In this document: positions 52,258 through 61,089 of the stretch, one piece after another
Layout of the letters: each line of letters starts with the position of its first letter
Numbering within the stretch: position 1 is the first letter of the stretch
DNA from: Chitinophagaceae bacterium
GTDB taxonomy: Bacteria; Bacteroidota; Bacteroidia; Chitinophagales; Chitinophagaceae
Reading direction: 5' to 3'
Assembly (NCBI GenBank): GCA_016787065.1
Contig: JAEUVD010000002.1
Span: forward strand, 186,001-250,000
Length of the DNA stretch: 64,000 nucleotides
The notes under the pieces: generated by a model
What the model was told of the DNA's origin: nothing
The model's input: the letters and a program-made list of their open reading frames with translations, nothing else
Databases searched by the model: none
Translations under genes and position numbers: made by a program

Positions 52258-52264
52258 GTGGGCG

Positions 52265-52272
52265 CAAAGGTA
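52265..52272 (-). promoter_or_regulatory. -7 promoter element of the ABC exporter operon
   Basis: Minus-strand TACCTTTG followed by CGCCC, an exact TAnnTTTG, ending seven bases before the ATG at 52257. Confidence 0.65.
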
Positions 52273-52382
52273 ATGTTGAAAGCGGAAGCAAGTACATTCA
52301 TTTCCGAAAACCGCCGTTAATATACTTGATGTACATCACATACCGTAAACGGGTATTTTAGGGTATCTCCTTATTTACCGTA

Positions 52383-52414
52383 TTGACAAACGCTTCCGTG
52401 TAATGCTACATTTG
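52383..52414 (+). promoter_or_regulatory. Complete promoter of the lipoprotein gene
   Basis: A -33 TTG (52383-52385, in TTGACAAA) and a -7 TACATTTG (52407-52414) are spaced 21 bases apart, close to the Bacteroidetes consensus. A 5' leader of about 75 bases runs to the ATG at 52496. Confidence 0.7.
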
Positions 52415-52495
52415 TGTTGTAAAGAAAATCAAAAGACGGCCGCTGATGCTTTTCTTTCCTAACCAAAATTATTAACCAAATCAAAAAAATCAACC

Positions 52496-53158
52496 ATGAA
52501 ACAAATTCTTTTTGCACTATTTGTGCTAAGCACTGCTTTAATCTCTTGCTCTAAACAATCAACCAAACACGGGGCAGCATTACCAAGCGATTACGATTAT
52601 TACTACCAAGGCGAACGCGTTTATTATGAAGATGAAGTACCCGGCTTCGACTATGTTCTTATCTCCGACCAGTTATCTGAAAAACCATCTTATCATATCT
52701 TTGATTCTTATCAAGCTGCAAAAGACTTCGTATTTCAGAACACGCAACTAAGCGAATTAAAGGCCGATATTATACACACCGAACGCTTACGTACCTACGC
52801 TGAAAGCACCAATGAAGATGCTTACATCGCTGAACATGGTACCGCTTCCGAAGGATTTATTACTTATATCAATCAGAATAAAACACGGGTACACCCTTAT
52901 GCATTATTCTCCAATCCGGGCTTTGCGGGCGTTTCTTGTGGCGTGAATATTCCATTAGCTGCGCTCCCTGTTGTTGCCGGAATTCCTATGAATAACAATG
53001 CAGAATCCATTCGTAATGGAGCACCAGGACCTATCAACCAATCCTTATTTGATCTTCCTGGTTTCAATCCTGCGGCGGGTGTGGTATTTGTAAACGTAAA
53101 TAATATTGCAAACTTAGCCGGTATAGGTTGGACGAATCGTGCTTCTTCTGCCGATTAA
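52496..53158 (+). CDS. Hypothetical lipoprotein
   Basis: A 220-residue predicted lipoprotein with lipobox LISC (Cys18). The mature part begins with a tyrosine-rich acidic stretch (YDYYYQGERVYYEDEVPGFDYVLI). A helical region at about 65-115 (YQAAKDFVFQNTQLSELKADIIHTERL) and a glycine-proline-rich C-terminal third (GFAGVSCGVNIPLAALPVVAGIPMNN onward) follow. No family is recognised. It is a strong single-gene unit with a good promoter, a leader of about 75 bases and a terminator 29 bases after the stop, so it may be well expressed. A structural or surface role is possible but not shown. Confidence 0.72.
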   Translation: MKQILFALFVLSTALISCSKQSTKHGAALPSDYDYYYQGERVYYEDEVPGFDYVLISDQLSEKPSYHIFDSYQAAKDFVFQNTQLSELKADIIHTERLRTYAESTNEDAYIAEHGTASEGFITYINQNKTRVHPYALFSNPGFAGVSCGVNIPLAALPVVAGIPMNNNAESIRNGAPGPINQSLFDLPGFNPAAGVVFVNVNNIANLAGIGWTNRASSAD

Positions 53159-53187
53159 CAACGAACTCAAACTTACTATCTTCAATA

Positions 53188-53216
53188 ATGGCGGTCCTTC
53201 TGGGGTCGCCATTTTT
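53188..53216 (+). terminator. Intrinsic terminator of the lipoprotein gene
   Basis: ATGGCG (53188-53193) pairs with CGCCAT (53207-53212) and the inner GTCC pairs with GGGG, followed by TTTTC. It starts 29 bases after the stop and faces the converging murF/alr gene. Confidence 0.78.
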
Positions 53217-53255
53217 CTTTTAGGTTATACGCAACTTATACTTGCATTCGTTAAG

Positions 53256-55742
53256 CTATTCATTAAAATAAATCCGCTTCACGCGTTGCGAAATGCCAGT
53301 GAGTATTTCATACGGAATAGTTCCGGCCCAATGTGCCAATTTGGTAACCGGTAGTTCCTCACCAAAAATAAGTACGGTATCGCCTTCAACAGCATCGCTT
53401 ACATCAGTAATATCTAACATACACATATCCATACAAACATTGCCAACAATAGGTACTAATTTACCACGGACCAACATGTTACCAACGCCATTTCCTAAGC
53501 GTCGTGAAATCCCGTCGGCGTAGCCAACACATACCGTACCAATTACAGTATCCCGTTTCAAAATTCCCTTTCGGTTATAACCAACGGTTTCGGTATACGG
53601 TATTTTCTTAATCTGTGCAATTTGCGTTTTCATGCTACTCACATTGCGCAGTGGCAGTTGAGCGGTAGCATCAATTCCATACAAGCCAAGACCTAAGCGT
53701 ACCATATCATAATGCAATTCAGGATGACGGGCAATACCTGAACTATTGCAGAGGTGTCGAAGAAAAGGGTAACTCAAGGTAGCCGCTATGCGCGAACTCA
53801 TGTTTTCAAACGAAGCGGCTTGCTGTTGTGTAAATGAATCTAATTCCGGTTCCTCGCTACCAGAAAGGTGCGAGAACACCGACATCACTTTAAGTTCCGG
53901 ATGTCTTTTCAGGATATCCAATAATTCATCCATATCCTCTTCTTGAAATCCAAGTCGATGCATCCCCGTATCCAACTTAATATGAATCGGATAGCTTTCC
54001 TTTTCCTCTTCCTGAAGCGCTTCAATCATTTTTAAGAGAACCCGTTTATTAAACAATTCGGGTTCCAGATTCCATTCTATTAATTGGGAGAAACTCGACT
54101 CCTCGGCATTCATTACCATAATAGGTAAGGTAATGCCCGATTTACGTAAATGAACGCCTTCATCGGTATAGGCTACCGCCAAATAATTAGCACCTTCAAA
54201 CTGCAACGCATTGGCAACTTCAAAACTTCCACTACCATAGCTAAAAGCCTTCACCATAGCCATCATCTTAACTTGTGGTTTCACCAACGATTGATATACT
54301 TTGTAATTATGTATTAAGGCTCCTAAGTTTACCTCCACTACCGTTTGATGAATCCGTTCTTGTAAGCGACGTGCGATTTTCTCAAACTCAAATTTTCGCG
54401 CGCCTTTTATTAGTATGCTCTCGTTTGAAAAATCACTAGTGTCTAAGGCTTCTAAAAAAGCTTCTGTATTTTTATAGAACACCGATTTCAACTTCCGATT
54501 CAATCGAAATACCGATTTGTTTCTACTAATACTATCGCCAATTCCTATTAAACGATGAATCCGTTTTTCTTTTAGGAGAGCGGCAACTTCGTCGTACAAT
54601 TCATTATCTCTTCCACTTTGAAAAATATCAGAAAGAATAACCGTTCGATGCTCATGTTGTTGTTGTTGCGTAAGAAAATCTAAGGCAATAGCAAACGACG
54701 ATACATCAGAATTATAGCTGTCGTTAATTAGGGTGCAGTTATTCATACCATTCATTAACTCCAAGCGCATGGCAACTGGTGTAAGCTTTTTCATGCGTGA
54801 AGTAATTTCCTCGGGTTTAACCTGCATACATAATAACAGCATCCAACAATGAATGGCATCCTCTATATGTGCATCATCGGAAAAAGGTATTTGAACCTGA
54901 TGCAATTCTCCTTGATGTTGTGCGCTAAGAAAGGCCCCCTGACCATTTTTTTCTATAGACGAAATAAAAAAAGAAGCTTCTTGTTTCTTACTCCAAGTTA
55001 TCAGTTCTACCGGTCGATTGATTTCTTTTTGATGTTGTGCATACTGTAAAATACAATCATGTAAGATCACGTAATCTTTACAATAAATCAGGGTGCCGCA
55101 ATGCGTAAACAATTTCAGTTTTTCGGTAACCTTATGTTTAATATTCAGAAAACCTTCATTGTGCGTTTCACCGATATTGGTAAAAATACCGATCGAAGGA
55201 CGAATAATTTTTTCCAACGCTTCCATCTCGTTGGCCTGCGAAATGCCCGCTTCAAACAAACCGAGGGTATGCTCTTTGTTCATCTGCCAAACGGACAATG
55301 GCACACCGAGTTGGGAGTTATAACTTTTCGGACTACGAACGATATGATAATCTTGTTCCAATAATTGATAAAGCCATTCCTTCACTACCGTTTTACCGTT
55401 CGAACCGGTAATACCTACCACTGGGATATTAAATTGCGCCCGATGATGCGCTACTAACTTCTGCAAGGCCTCCAAAGTATTTTCAACCCGAATAAACCAC
55501 GCGTGTTTAAAGGCGCTGAGATCTAGCGCTTCGCTAATAAAAAAACAACGTACACCTGCGTCATAAACTTCTTGCAGAAAAGTATGTGCATTCCTTCGAG
55601 AGGTAACTATAGCTACAAAAAGTGATGAGGCTGCATAAGAAATTTTACGGCTATCGGTGAGCAAGTTATCAACCAGAAAATCGTTGCCTTCCTGCTCCAC
55701 GCGCCCTTTTACAATACCGGCAATGAGGGATACATTTATCAT
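53256..55742 (-). CDS. Bifunctional MurF-alanine racemase
   Basis: An 828-residue fusion of two cell-wall enzymes. Residues 1-460 are MurF (UDP-MurNAc-tripeptide:D-Ala-D-Ala ligase), with ATP loop GITGSNGKT (110-118), TNIGETHNEGF and LINDSYNSD. Residues about 468-828 are a fold-III alanine racemase. It has the PLP lysine Lys498 in MAMVKAFSYGSGS, the LDTGMHRLGF loop, and the C-terminal VGYADG and GNVCMDMCMLDIT. The racemase makes D-Ala for the substrate of the ligase. The ORF overlaps the terC stop by four bases (ATGA), so the two are coupled. This fusion is characteristic of Bacteroidetes. Confidence 0.95.
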   Translation of the reverse strand: MINVSLIAGIVKGRVEQEGNDFLVDNLLTDSRKISYAASSLFVAIVTSRRNAHTFLQEVYDAGVRCFFISEALDLSAFKHAWFIRVENTLEALQKLVAHHRAQFNIPVVGITGSNGKTVVKEWLYQLLEQDYHIVRSPKSYNSQLGVPLSVWQMNKEHTLGLFEAGISQANEMEALEKIIRPSIGIFTNIGETHNEGFLNIKHKVTEKLKLFTHCGTLIYCKDYVILHDCILQYAQHQKEINRPVELITWSKKQEASFFISSIEKNGQGAFLSAQHQGELHQVQIPFSDDAHIEDAIHCWMLLLCMQVKPEEITSRMKKLTPVAMRLELMNGMNNCTLINDSYNSDVSSFAIALDFLTQQQQHEHRTVILSDIFQSGRDNELYDEVAALLKEKRIHRLIGIGDSISRNKSVFRLNRKLKSVFYKNTEAFLEALDTSDFSNESILIKGARKFEFEKIARRLQERIHQTVVEVNLGALIHNYKVYQSLVKPQVKMMAMVKAFSYGSGSFEVANALQFEGANYLAVAYTDEGVHLRKSGITLPIMVMNAEESSFSQLIEWNLEPELFNKRVLLKMIEALQEEEKESYPIHIKLDTGMHRLGFQEEDMDELLDILKRHPELKVMSVFSHLSGSEEPELDSFTQQQAASFENMSSRIAATLSYPFLRHLCNSSGIARHPELHYDMVRLGLGLYGIDATAQLPLRNVSSMKTQIAQIKKIPYTETVGYNRKGILKRDTVIGTVCVGYADGISRRLGNGVGNMLVRGKLVPIVGNVCMDMCMLDITDVSDAVEGDTVLIFGEELPVTKLAHWAGTIPYEILTGISQRVKRIYFNE

Positions 55743-56674
55743 GGAAGTTCGTTATGTTTATATTTTCGATGATAGTGCGAATACAAAATAGATGCGCCAA
55801 TACATAGAATTATAAATACTAGTGAAACCCAATGTGGAATTTCAACATGCACCAATTCGAGAAACATTTTTGCGCCAATGAAAATTAAAACCACCGCAAT
55901 GCCTTGTTGCAAGAAATCAAATTCATCGGCCATTTTTTGAAGAATAAAGAAAAGTGCTCGTAACCCGAGTACGGCAAAAATATTGGAGGAGAACACCACA
56001 ATATTATCCGTTGTTATTGCGAATACTGCCGGTATTGAATCGATGGCGAAAACAATATCGGTAACGCCTATAAGCAACACCGTTAAAAACAGTCGCGTGA
56101 AGTACACCTGTCCGTTTAACTCCAATCTGAATTTTCCTTCCGGCTCCACATCGGTGTAACGAAGATATTTTTCAAAAAATTTATAAATCCGGCCTTCCTT
56201 AATATCGGTATGTTCTTCCTTCTTTTCAAAAAACAATTTAATGCCGGTATAGATTAAAAGTAATCCGAATCCATATAATATCATATGAAATTTGGTTACC
56301 AAGGCTATGCCTAATAATATAAATAAGATGCGCAGTACAATAGCGAGTAAGACCCCTATCATAAGTACACGTCCGATATTGGCTTTACTAATTTGCAGTG
56401 AAGAAAAGATGAGTACGAACACAAAAATGTTATCAATCGACAACGACATTTCCATGAGGTAGGCTGTGAAATACAAAATAGACTTATGACTGTCATATTC
56501 CTTCCACAAATAGATGCCATAAACAAGCGCAACAACCACCCAAAAGAGATATTGTAATCCGGCTTGCTTTAAGGTGGTTTCAGCATTTTTCTTACTGAAA
56601 ACAAAGCTATCTAAAACAAGCGAAAGTACTAAAGCAATAATAAATAAGAGGTAGCTAAGAGCGTCGGCCGACAT
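55739..56674 (-). CDS. TerC/Alx-family integral membrane protein
   Basis: A 311-residue protein with about eight to nine membrane helices, matching the TerC/Alx family. Conserved acidic motifs are LMEMSLSIDNIFVFVLIFS and IGVTDIVFAIDSIPAVFAIT. Family members are linked to tellurite resistance or manganese efflux, and the latter is the better-supported role for Alx/MntX-like proteins. The ATG at 56674 is preferred since an exact -7 element ends five bases before it. An in-frame extension to 56791 adds 39 charged residues upstream of the promoter. The stop codon overlaps the start of murF-alr. Confidence 0.93.
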   Translation of the reverse strand: MSADALSYLLFIIALVLSLVLDSFVFSKKNAETTLKQAGLQYLFWVVVALVYGIYLWKEYDSHKSILYFTAYLMEMSLSIDNIFVFVLIFSSLQISKANIGRVLMIGVLLAIVLRILFILLGIALVTKFHMILYGFGLLLIYTGIKLFFEKKEEHTDIKEGRIYKFFEKYLRYTDVEPEGKFRLELNGQVYFTRLFLTVLLIGVTDIVFAIDSIPAVFAITTDNIVVFSSNIFAVLGLRALFFILQKMADEFDFLQQGIAVVLIFIGAKMFLELVHVEIPHWVSLVFIILCIGASILYSHYHRKYKHNELP

Positions 56675-56679
56675 GTCGA

Positions 56680-56687
56680 CAAAGCTA
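56680..56687 (-). promoter_or_regulatory. -7 promoter element of terC-murF/alr
   Basis: Minus-strand TAGCTTTG, an exact TAnnTTTG, ending five bases before the ATG at 56674. Confidence 0.6.
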
Positions 56688-56886
56688 GTGGAAACTAATG
56701 CATGAGTTGTGATTTTTTGCGGAGAAATTTTACGTGTACTTTTTTTATTCAATAACGAATGGCTTTTCTTCTGTTTTCCCGTTATTACCATTTACCTTCT
56801 CCCTTGAAATTCCTTCTTGAAGAAAGGCCTGTGTTTTTGCTTCACTTTAATTCTTCCTTATACGTTGCACAAACCTATTTCCCGCC

Positions 56887-56894
56887 TACCTTTG
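56887..56894 (+). promoter_or_regulatory. -7 promoter element of the GNAT-sulfatase operon
   Basis: TACCTTTG, an exact TAnnTTTG, ending six bases before the ATG at 56901. Confidence 0.63.
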
Positions 56895-56900
56895 TAACCT

Positions 56901-58052
56901 ATGCAGCGAATTGTTGTTGAAACAGACGAACAGGTGAAGGCCTTCCTCAACCTTCCTCAGCGCATTTATGCTGGAGACAAGAATTACATTCAACCCTTAC
57001 AAAAAGATATTGAAGAAGTATTCGATACCAAGAAAAATAAATTCTTTCGTCAGGGTGAATGTGAACGTTGGTTAGTACAAGACGATCGCGGAAATTATGT
57101 TGCTCGTTTGGCTGTATTCACAAATAAAAAATACCAACAGGAGCAACCTACAGGAGGTATTGGTTTTTTTGAATGTATAAATGATACTCATATAGCCCAT
57201 TTTCTTTTTGATGAAGCCAAACAATGGTTGCAAGCTCGCGGCATGGAGGCTATGGATGGACCGATAAATTTTGGTGAACGCGATCGCTGGTGGGGCCTTT
57301 TGGTGCATGGCTTCGACGAGGCTTTATATTGCATGAATTATCACCCTCCCTATTACCAAAACCTTTGGGAGCAATATGGTTTTAAACCCTACTTTCATCA
57401 ACTGTGTTTTGGCATGGATGTGCAAACACCCCTAAGTGAAAAAATGATGAAATGGTACAAGCATTACAAAGAACATCCTGAATTCTCGGTTCAGCATATC
57501 GAGAAAAATAATTTAGAAAAATATGCGGCCGATTTCACTACTATTTATAATAAAGCTTGGGCAAAACATGGTAGTGGAAAAACGATGGAATTAAAACAAG
57601 CTAAATTACTCTTCGCAAAAATGAAACCGGTTATTGATGAAAAGATAACATGGTTTGTGTACCATAACAACGATCCGGTTGCTATGTGGATTAACATTCC
57701 GGATTTGAACCAATACTTCAAACATTTTAATGGTAAGTTCGGATGGATGCAAAAACTTCATTTTCTCTACTTAAAACTTACCGGAGCTTGTAAACGTTTT
57801 GTAGGCGTAGTGTATGGCGTAGTGCCGGAATGGCAAGGAAAAGGTGTTGATGCGTACATGATTGGCGCCTGTGCCGAACAGGTACAACCTAGCAAACGCT
57901 ATGCTAAGTATGAAATGCAATGGATCGGTGATTTCAATCCGAAAATGATTAACCTTGCTCATAACTTAGAAGCGCATGAGGTGAGGCGCTTAACCACATA
58001 CCGATTTCTGTTTGATACGAATAAAGAATTTAAACGGCATCCTATGTTATGA
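56901..58052 (+). CDS. GNAT-fold acyltransferase-like protein
   Basis: A 383-residue cytoplasmic protein of the uncharacterised GNAT-like group found in many Bacteroidetes. The N-terminus has FLNLPQRIYAGDKNYIQPLQKDIEEVFD, a phrase common to these proteins. Then come ARLAVFTNKKYQQ, IGFFECIND, MDGPINFGERDRWWGLLVHGF and the second GNAT half (WFVYHNNDPVAMWINIPDLN, VVYGVVPEWQGKGVDAYMIG, YEMQWIGDFNPKMI). The GKGVDA loop is the likely acetyl-CoA pyrophosphate-binding turn. Acceptor unknown. Its TGA overlaps the ATG of the sulfatase gene by four bases, suggesting coupled translation. Confidence 0.82.
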   Translation: MQRIVVETDEQVKAFLNLPQRIYAGDKNYIQPLQKDIEEVFDTKKNKFFRQGECERWLVQDDRGNYVARLAVFTNKKYQQEQPTGGIGFFECINDTHIAHFLFDEAKQWLQARGMEAMDGPINFGERDRWWGLLVHGFDEALYCMNYHPPYYQNLWEQYGFKPYFHQLCFGMDVQTPLSEKMMKWYKHYKEHPEFSVQHIEKNNLEKYAADFTTIYNKAWAKHGSGKTMELKQAKLLFAKMKPVIDEKITWFVYHNNDPVAMWINIPDLNQYFKHFNGKFGWMQKLHFLYLKLTGACKRFVGVVYGVVPEWQGKGVDAYMIGACAEQVQPSKRYAKYEMQWIGDFNPKMINLAHNLEAHEVRRLTTYRFLFDTNKEFKRHPML

Positions 58053-59923
58053 TTGCGTTGATTCGCTATACCTTATCGCTTTTTCTTTTTTGGCTTATCT
58101 GCTTTTTTCCGATGCGGGTATTTTTTGTTTTGTATCAAGGTTCGCGAAGTAAACAAATTAATCCTCCTCACGACCTTTATTTGTCTTTCATTGAAGGCTA
58201 CAAACTTGATCTTGCCACAGCCACTATTCTTTGCGGCATTCCGATGTTCTTAGCTTTAGTGTACTATGTATTTCCCCAGAAAATAATTGAACGCATGGCA
58301 GGATTCGTTGTAGGTTTTCTACTTATTATCTATCATGGTATTGGCCTAGCCGACGCCGGTATTTACCGCGAGTGGGTAGCGAAAGTAAACCTTCAGGCCT
58401 TAGCGCATTTCAGCAATCCATCTGAAATTTTTAAAACCATTTCTGTTCGCGATCAGGTACTTTTTGTAGTATTACTTCTTGCTTTTGTACTTCCATTCTT
58501 ATGGTTCTATAAAAAGAAAATTCATCCCTTCATACGAACTATTACATCTACTAAGCAGCAAAGGCCTTGGTTATCTGGCTTCTTATTTTTAATAGTAAGT
58601 ACCGGTATGAGTATCGTTCTTATTCGTGGTGGTATTACCTCCTTGCCTATGAGCCAGAGTGCAGCCTATTTTAGCACCTCCACCTTTGCGAATGATATTG
58701 CAGTTAATCCCTTATATAATTTGTTACAAGATATAACGGTGCAAGGACAGGCTCCGGAGTCTTCTCAATATCATTTCATGACAGATGAAGAAGCCCTGTC
58801 TAATCTTAAACCGTATTTCCAAACCAGTAACGATTCCTTTCCACGCATACTTCAAACACAAAAACCCAATTTAGTTTTCGTTGTGTTAGAAAGTTGGAGC
58901 GCCGATGTAGTAAGTTGCTTGGGAGGTATGCAGGGCGTTACTCCTTGCTTCGACAGTTTAAGTAAAGAAGGCTTGTTGTTTAGTAATTGCTTTGCATCGG
59001 CGTATATTTCAGATCAAGGTATTCCGTCTATTTTTAGTGCGGCGCCGGGTTTAAGCAGAATTTCGCCAATTAGTATGCCACACGTAGCTCAACGAATGCC
59101 TTCGCTTGTTTCTGATTATGCTAACCAAGGATATAGCACCTTATTTTTTTATGGCGGCGATCCGGTGTTCGGAAATATAAAAGGCTATGTTGTAAAAAAA
59201 GGATTCCAGAACATTGTAGATTATAAACAACTTCAACATTTACCACAAGGTCAGTTAGGTGTTCATGATGCCGAAGCCTTAAATGAATTTTTACTTTATT
59301 GTAATAAAAGTAAGCAGCCTTTTTTAAATGCGTTATTTACGCTAAGCACGCACATGCCTTATGATTTTAAAACGAACATAACCTGGAAAGGTGATGCGAA
59401 CGACCCGGAAAAGCGATACACGGAATCGGTGCATTATGCCGATGCTGCCTTAGGTAACTTCATGGCGGAAGCAAAGAAACAGGCGTGGTATCCTAATACC
59501 TTATTCGTGTTTGTTTCCGATCATAGTCATAATACATTCAGAAATTCCGAATTGTCGTACGCACAACGTCATCATATTCCTCTCCTGTTCTTTGGCGAAG
59601 TACTGAAACCGGAATACAGAAATCGTGTGATAGAAAACTATGTTTCGCAGCTAGATATTGCGTCCACGCTTTTACATCAAACGCATATGGATGCCGGTGC
59701 ATATCATTGGTCTCGAAACATGTTACATCCTGCAACAATTTCCGCAGCGTACTTTCCTTTTTTTGGTGGTACAGGTTATATTGATTCAAGCGGCTATGCT
59801 TCTAAATACTTGCTAGGTGGCGCTATCAATTCCACCTGTAAAGATTCTATGAGCACACAACAACATTACAAGATGGCTCAAAGTTTTCTTCAATTGATTT
59901 ATAAGGAAACGATGGAGAAATAG
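58049..59923 (+). CDS. LtaS-like membrane sulfatase/phosphotransferase
   Basis: A 624-residue alkaline-phosphatase-superfamily protein similar to lipoteichoic acid synthases and Bacteroidetes relatives of unknown role. Four to five N-terminal helices lie within residues 1-195. The extracytoplasmic catalytic domain spans about 270-600. Metal ligands are expected at Glu281 (VVLESWSADVV) and in FVSDHSHNT. The position that usually holds the nucleophile threonine (RTDxG) reads ISDQGIPS, so Ser321 may act instead. Other family signatures are FYGGDPVFGNIKGYV and LFTLSTHMPY. It probably transfers a phospho- or sulfo-linked head group in the periplasm; this is inference. It is coupled to the GNAT gene upstream. 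Confidence 0.88.
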   Translation: MIALIRYTLSLFLFWLICFFPMRVFFVLYQGSRSKQINPPHDLYLSFIEGYKLDLATATILCGIPMFLALVYYVFPQKIIERMAGFVVGFLLIIYHGIGLADAGIYREWVAKVNLQALAHFSNPSEIFKTISVRDQVLFVVLLLAFVLPFLWFYKKKIHPFIRTITSTKQQRPWLSGFLFLIVSTGMSIVLIRGGITSLPMSQSAAYFSTSTFANDIAVNPLYNLLQDITVQGQAPESSQYHFMTDEEALSNLKPYFQTSNDSFPRILQTQKPNLVFVVLESWSADVVSCLGGMQGVTPCFDSLSKEGLLFSNCFASAYISDQGIPSIFSAAPGLSRISPISMPHVAQRMPSLVSDYANQGYSTLFFYGGDPVFGNIKGYVVKKGFQNIVDYKQLQHLPQGQLGVHDAEALNEFLLYCNKSKQPFLNALFTLSTHMPYDFKTNITWKGDANDPEKRYTESVHYADAALGNFMAEAKKQAWYPNTLFVFVSDHSHNTFRNSELSYAQRHHIPLLFFGEVLKPEYRNRVIENYVSQLDIASTLLHQTHMDAGAYHWSRNMLHPATISAAYFPFFGGTGYIDSSGYASKYLLGGAINSTCKDSMSTQQHYKMAQSFLQLIYKETMEK

Positions 59924-59930
59924 AAAGTAA

Positions 59931-60071
59931 ATTACTATTGTCCGACTAAATTATGGAACGCAGATTTTTACGCTCTTTATGATTTGCGTTGATCTATTAT
60001 GCTGACCAAAATTCAGATAGAATGATGATCTAATGCGTATAAAACATACATGTTACACCGAAGGTGAAAAT
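59931..60071 (+). repeat. Intergenic element sharing segments with 6228-6397
   Basis: ATTACTATTGTCCGACTAAATT (59931-59952) and GAACGCAGATTTTTACGC to ATGATT (59956-59984) are degenerate copies of blocks at 6229-6248 and 6324-6354. ACCGAAGGTGAAAAT (60057-60071) matches the third block in inverted orientation. The gap to the converging gene at 60192 holds no other recognisable feature. Confidence 0.4.
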
Positions 60072-60191
60072 CACAAAGAAAGTAGTGCAAAAAGAAATTT
60101 TAAGGAACCTGCAGACTCTTAAGGAAACCAAGAATAAAAAATCTTGAAGTCCTTTTAACTATAGTTACAATGATCTAAAAATAGCGAATCG

Positions 60192-60893
60192 TTACAAGTT
60201 CTTTTTCTTAAACTTGAACTTCTTTTTATTGCCCATTGGATTATTAGGGGCATTATTTCGAAAGTTACGATTAGCATTATTATTTCGGAAGTTACCGTTG
60301 AAATTCTTTTTAAATTTCTCTACCGGAATAATTAACCCTTCGATGCTAGTGCTTACTACATCCGTGAATTTGATGGTTGGGTCGTAGATGAGTTTTCCTT
60401 TACTCATTTGAGCCAGCTCATCCTTAATCATATCATCTTGGATATTCTCTTTATGCCAGTTATTATAAGCCACCTTCATATAGAGTGCCAACACATTAAT
60501 AAAGCCTTGGCGTTTTTCTTCATCTTGTTCTTCCATTGCGCGGTTAAACAAATCTTCGAACTTCTTCCCAAAATGGTTCCAACGAATTTTAGTTTTTGGG
60601 TACGGAAGCGGTTCGGGGCGGCTTTGTTTAACTTCCTTTACAGGTTTAGGATAAGGTGAATCCACATCCAATTGGTAATCGGCTATGAGGAAAAGGTGAT
60701 CCCATAATTTGTGTTGGTAATCTTCAATGGCTTTCATATGCGGACTCAATATGGCCATTACTTCTATTACAGCTTCTGCGTTTCGCTGACGCACTTCACG
60801 ATCTTCAATCGTAAGCAAAAATTTTACCATATCATGTACACCACGGCCATATTCTTTAATAGCCATTAATTCTCGCGAGGTATTGTATTGCAT
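60192..60893 (-). CDS. DUF4290 family protein with basic Asn/Lys-rich tail
   Basis: A 233-residue cytoplasmic protein. Residues 1-185 match DUF4290, an all-helical Bacteroidetes family: MQYNTSRELMAIKEYGRGVHDMV, then LSPHMKAIEDYQHKLWDHLFLIADYQLDVDSPYP, then NHFGKKFEDLFNRAMEE and ALYMKVAYNNWHKENI. The last 45 residues are low complexity (NFNGNFRNNNANRNFRNN, ending KKKFKFKKKNL), very basic, and could contact RNA or DNA. Function of the family is unknown. The promoter element lies 79 bases upstream of the ATG. It converges on the sulfatase gene. Confidence 0.9.
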   Translation of the reverse strand: MQYNTSRELMAIKEYGRGVHDMVKFLLTIEDREVRQRNAEAVIEVMAILSPHMKAIEDYQHKLWDHLFLIADYQLDVDSPYPKPVKEVKQSRPEPLPYPKTKIRWNHFGKKFEDLFNRAMEEQDEEKRQGFINVLALYMKVAYNNWHKENIQDDMIKDELAQMSKGKLIYDPTIKFTDVVSTSIEGLIIPVEKFKKNFNGNFRNNNANRNFRNNAPNNPMGNKKKFKFKKKNL

Positions 60894-60972
60894 ATCTTAA
60901 AAAGAGGGAAAACGGCTTTATTACACTATGAGGGAACTAAATTAACTGATCCTCCCTCTCCGTTCTTCAAGG

Positions 60973-60980
60973 CAAATGTA
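60973..60980 (-). promoter_or_regulatory. -7 promoter element of the DUF4290 gene
   Basis: Minus-strand TACATTTG, an exact TAnnTTTG, 79 bases before the ATG at 60893; the mRNA would have a leader of about 75 bases. Confidence 0.55.
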
Positions 60981-61077
60981 GGGTTTCAAACTAAAAACAA
61001 GAATTTTTTTGATATTTTTATTCTATCTAATTGTAGTAAATCAACGGTGAAGTGGCATAAAATCGTGCTACAGAAGG

Positions 61078-61085
61078 TATATTTG
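61078..61085 (+). promoter_or_regulatory. -7 promoter element of the sterol-desaturase-like gene
   Basis: TATATTTG, an exact TAnnTTTG, ending four bases before the ATG at 61090. A leaderless mRNA is predicted. Confidence 0.62.
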
Positions 61086-61089
61086 TCGA

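Noticed and set aside
54655..54675. Short GTT repeat
   Set aside because: It encodes a glutamine run (QQQQ) in MurF and is not a CRISPR or microsatellite of note.
56675..56791. N-terminal extension of terC to 56791
   Set aside because: TAGCTTTG sits just upstream of the ATG at 56674, and the extra residues are charged and unlike TerC N-termini.
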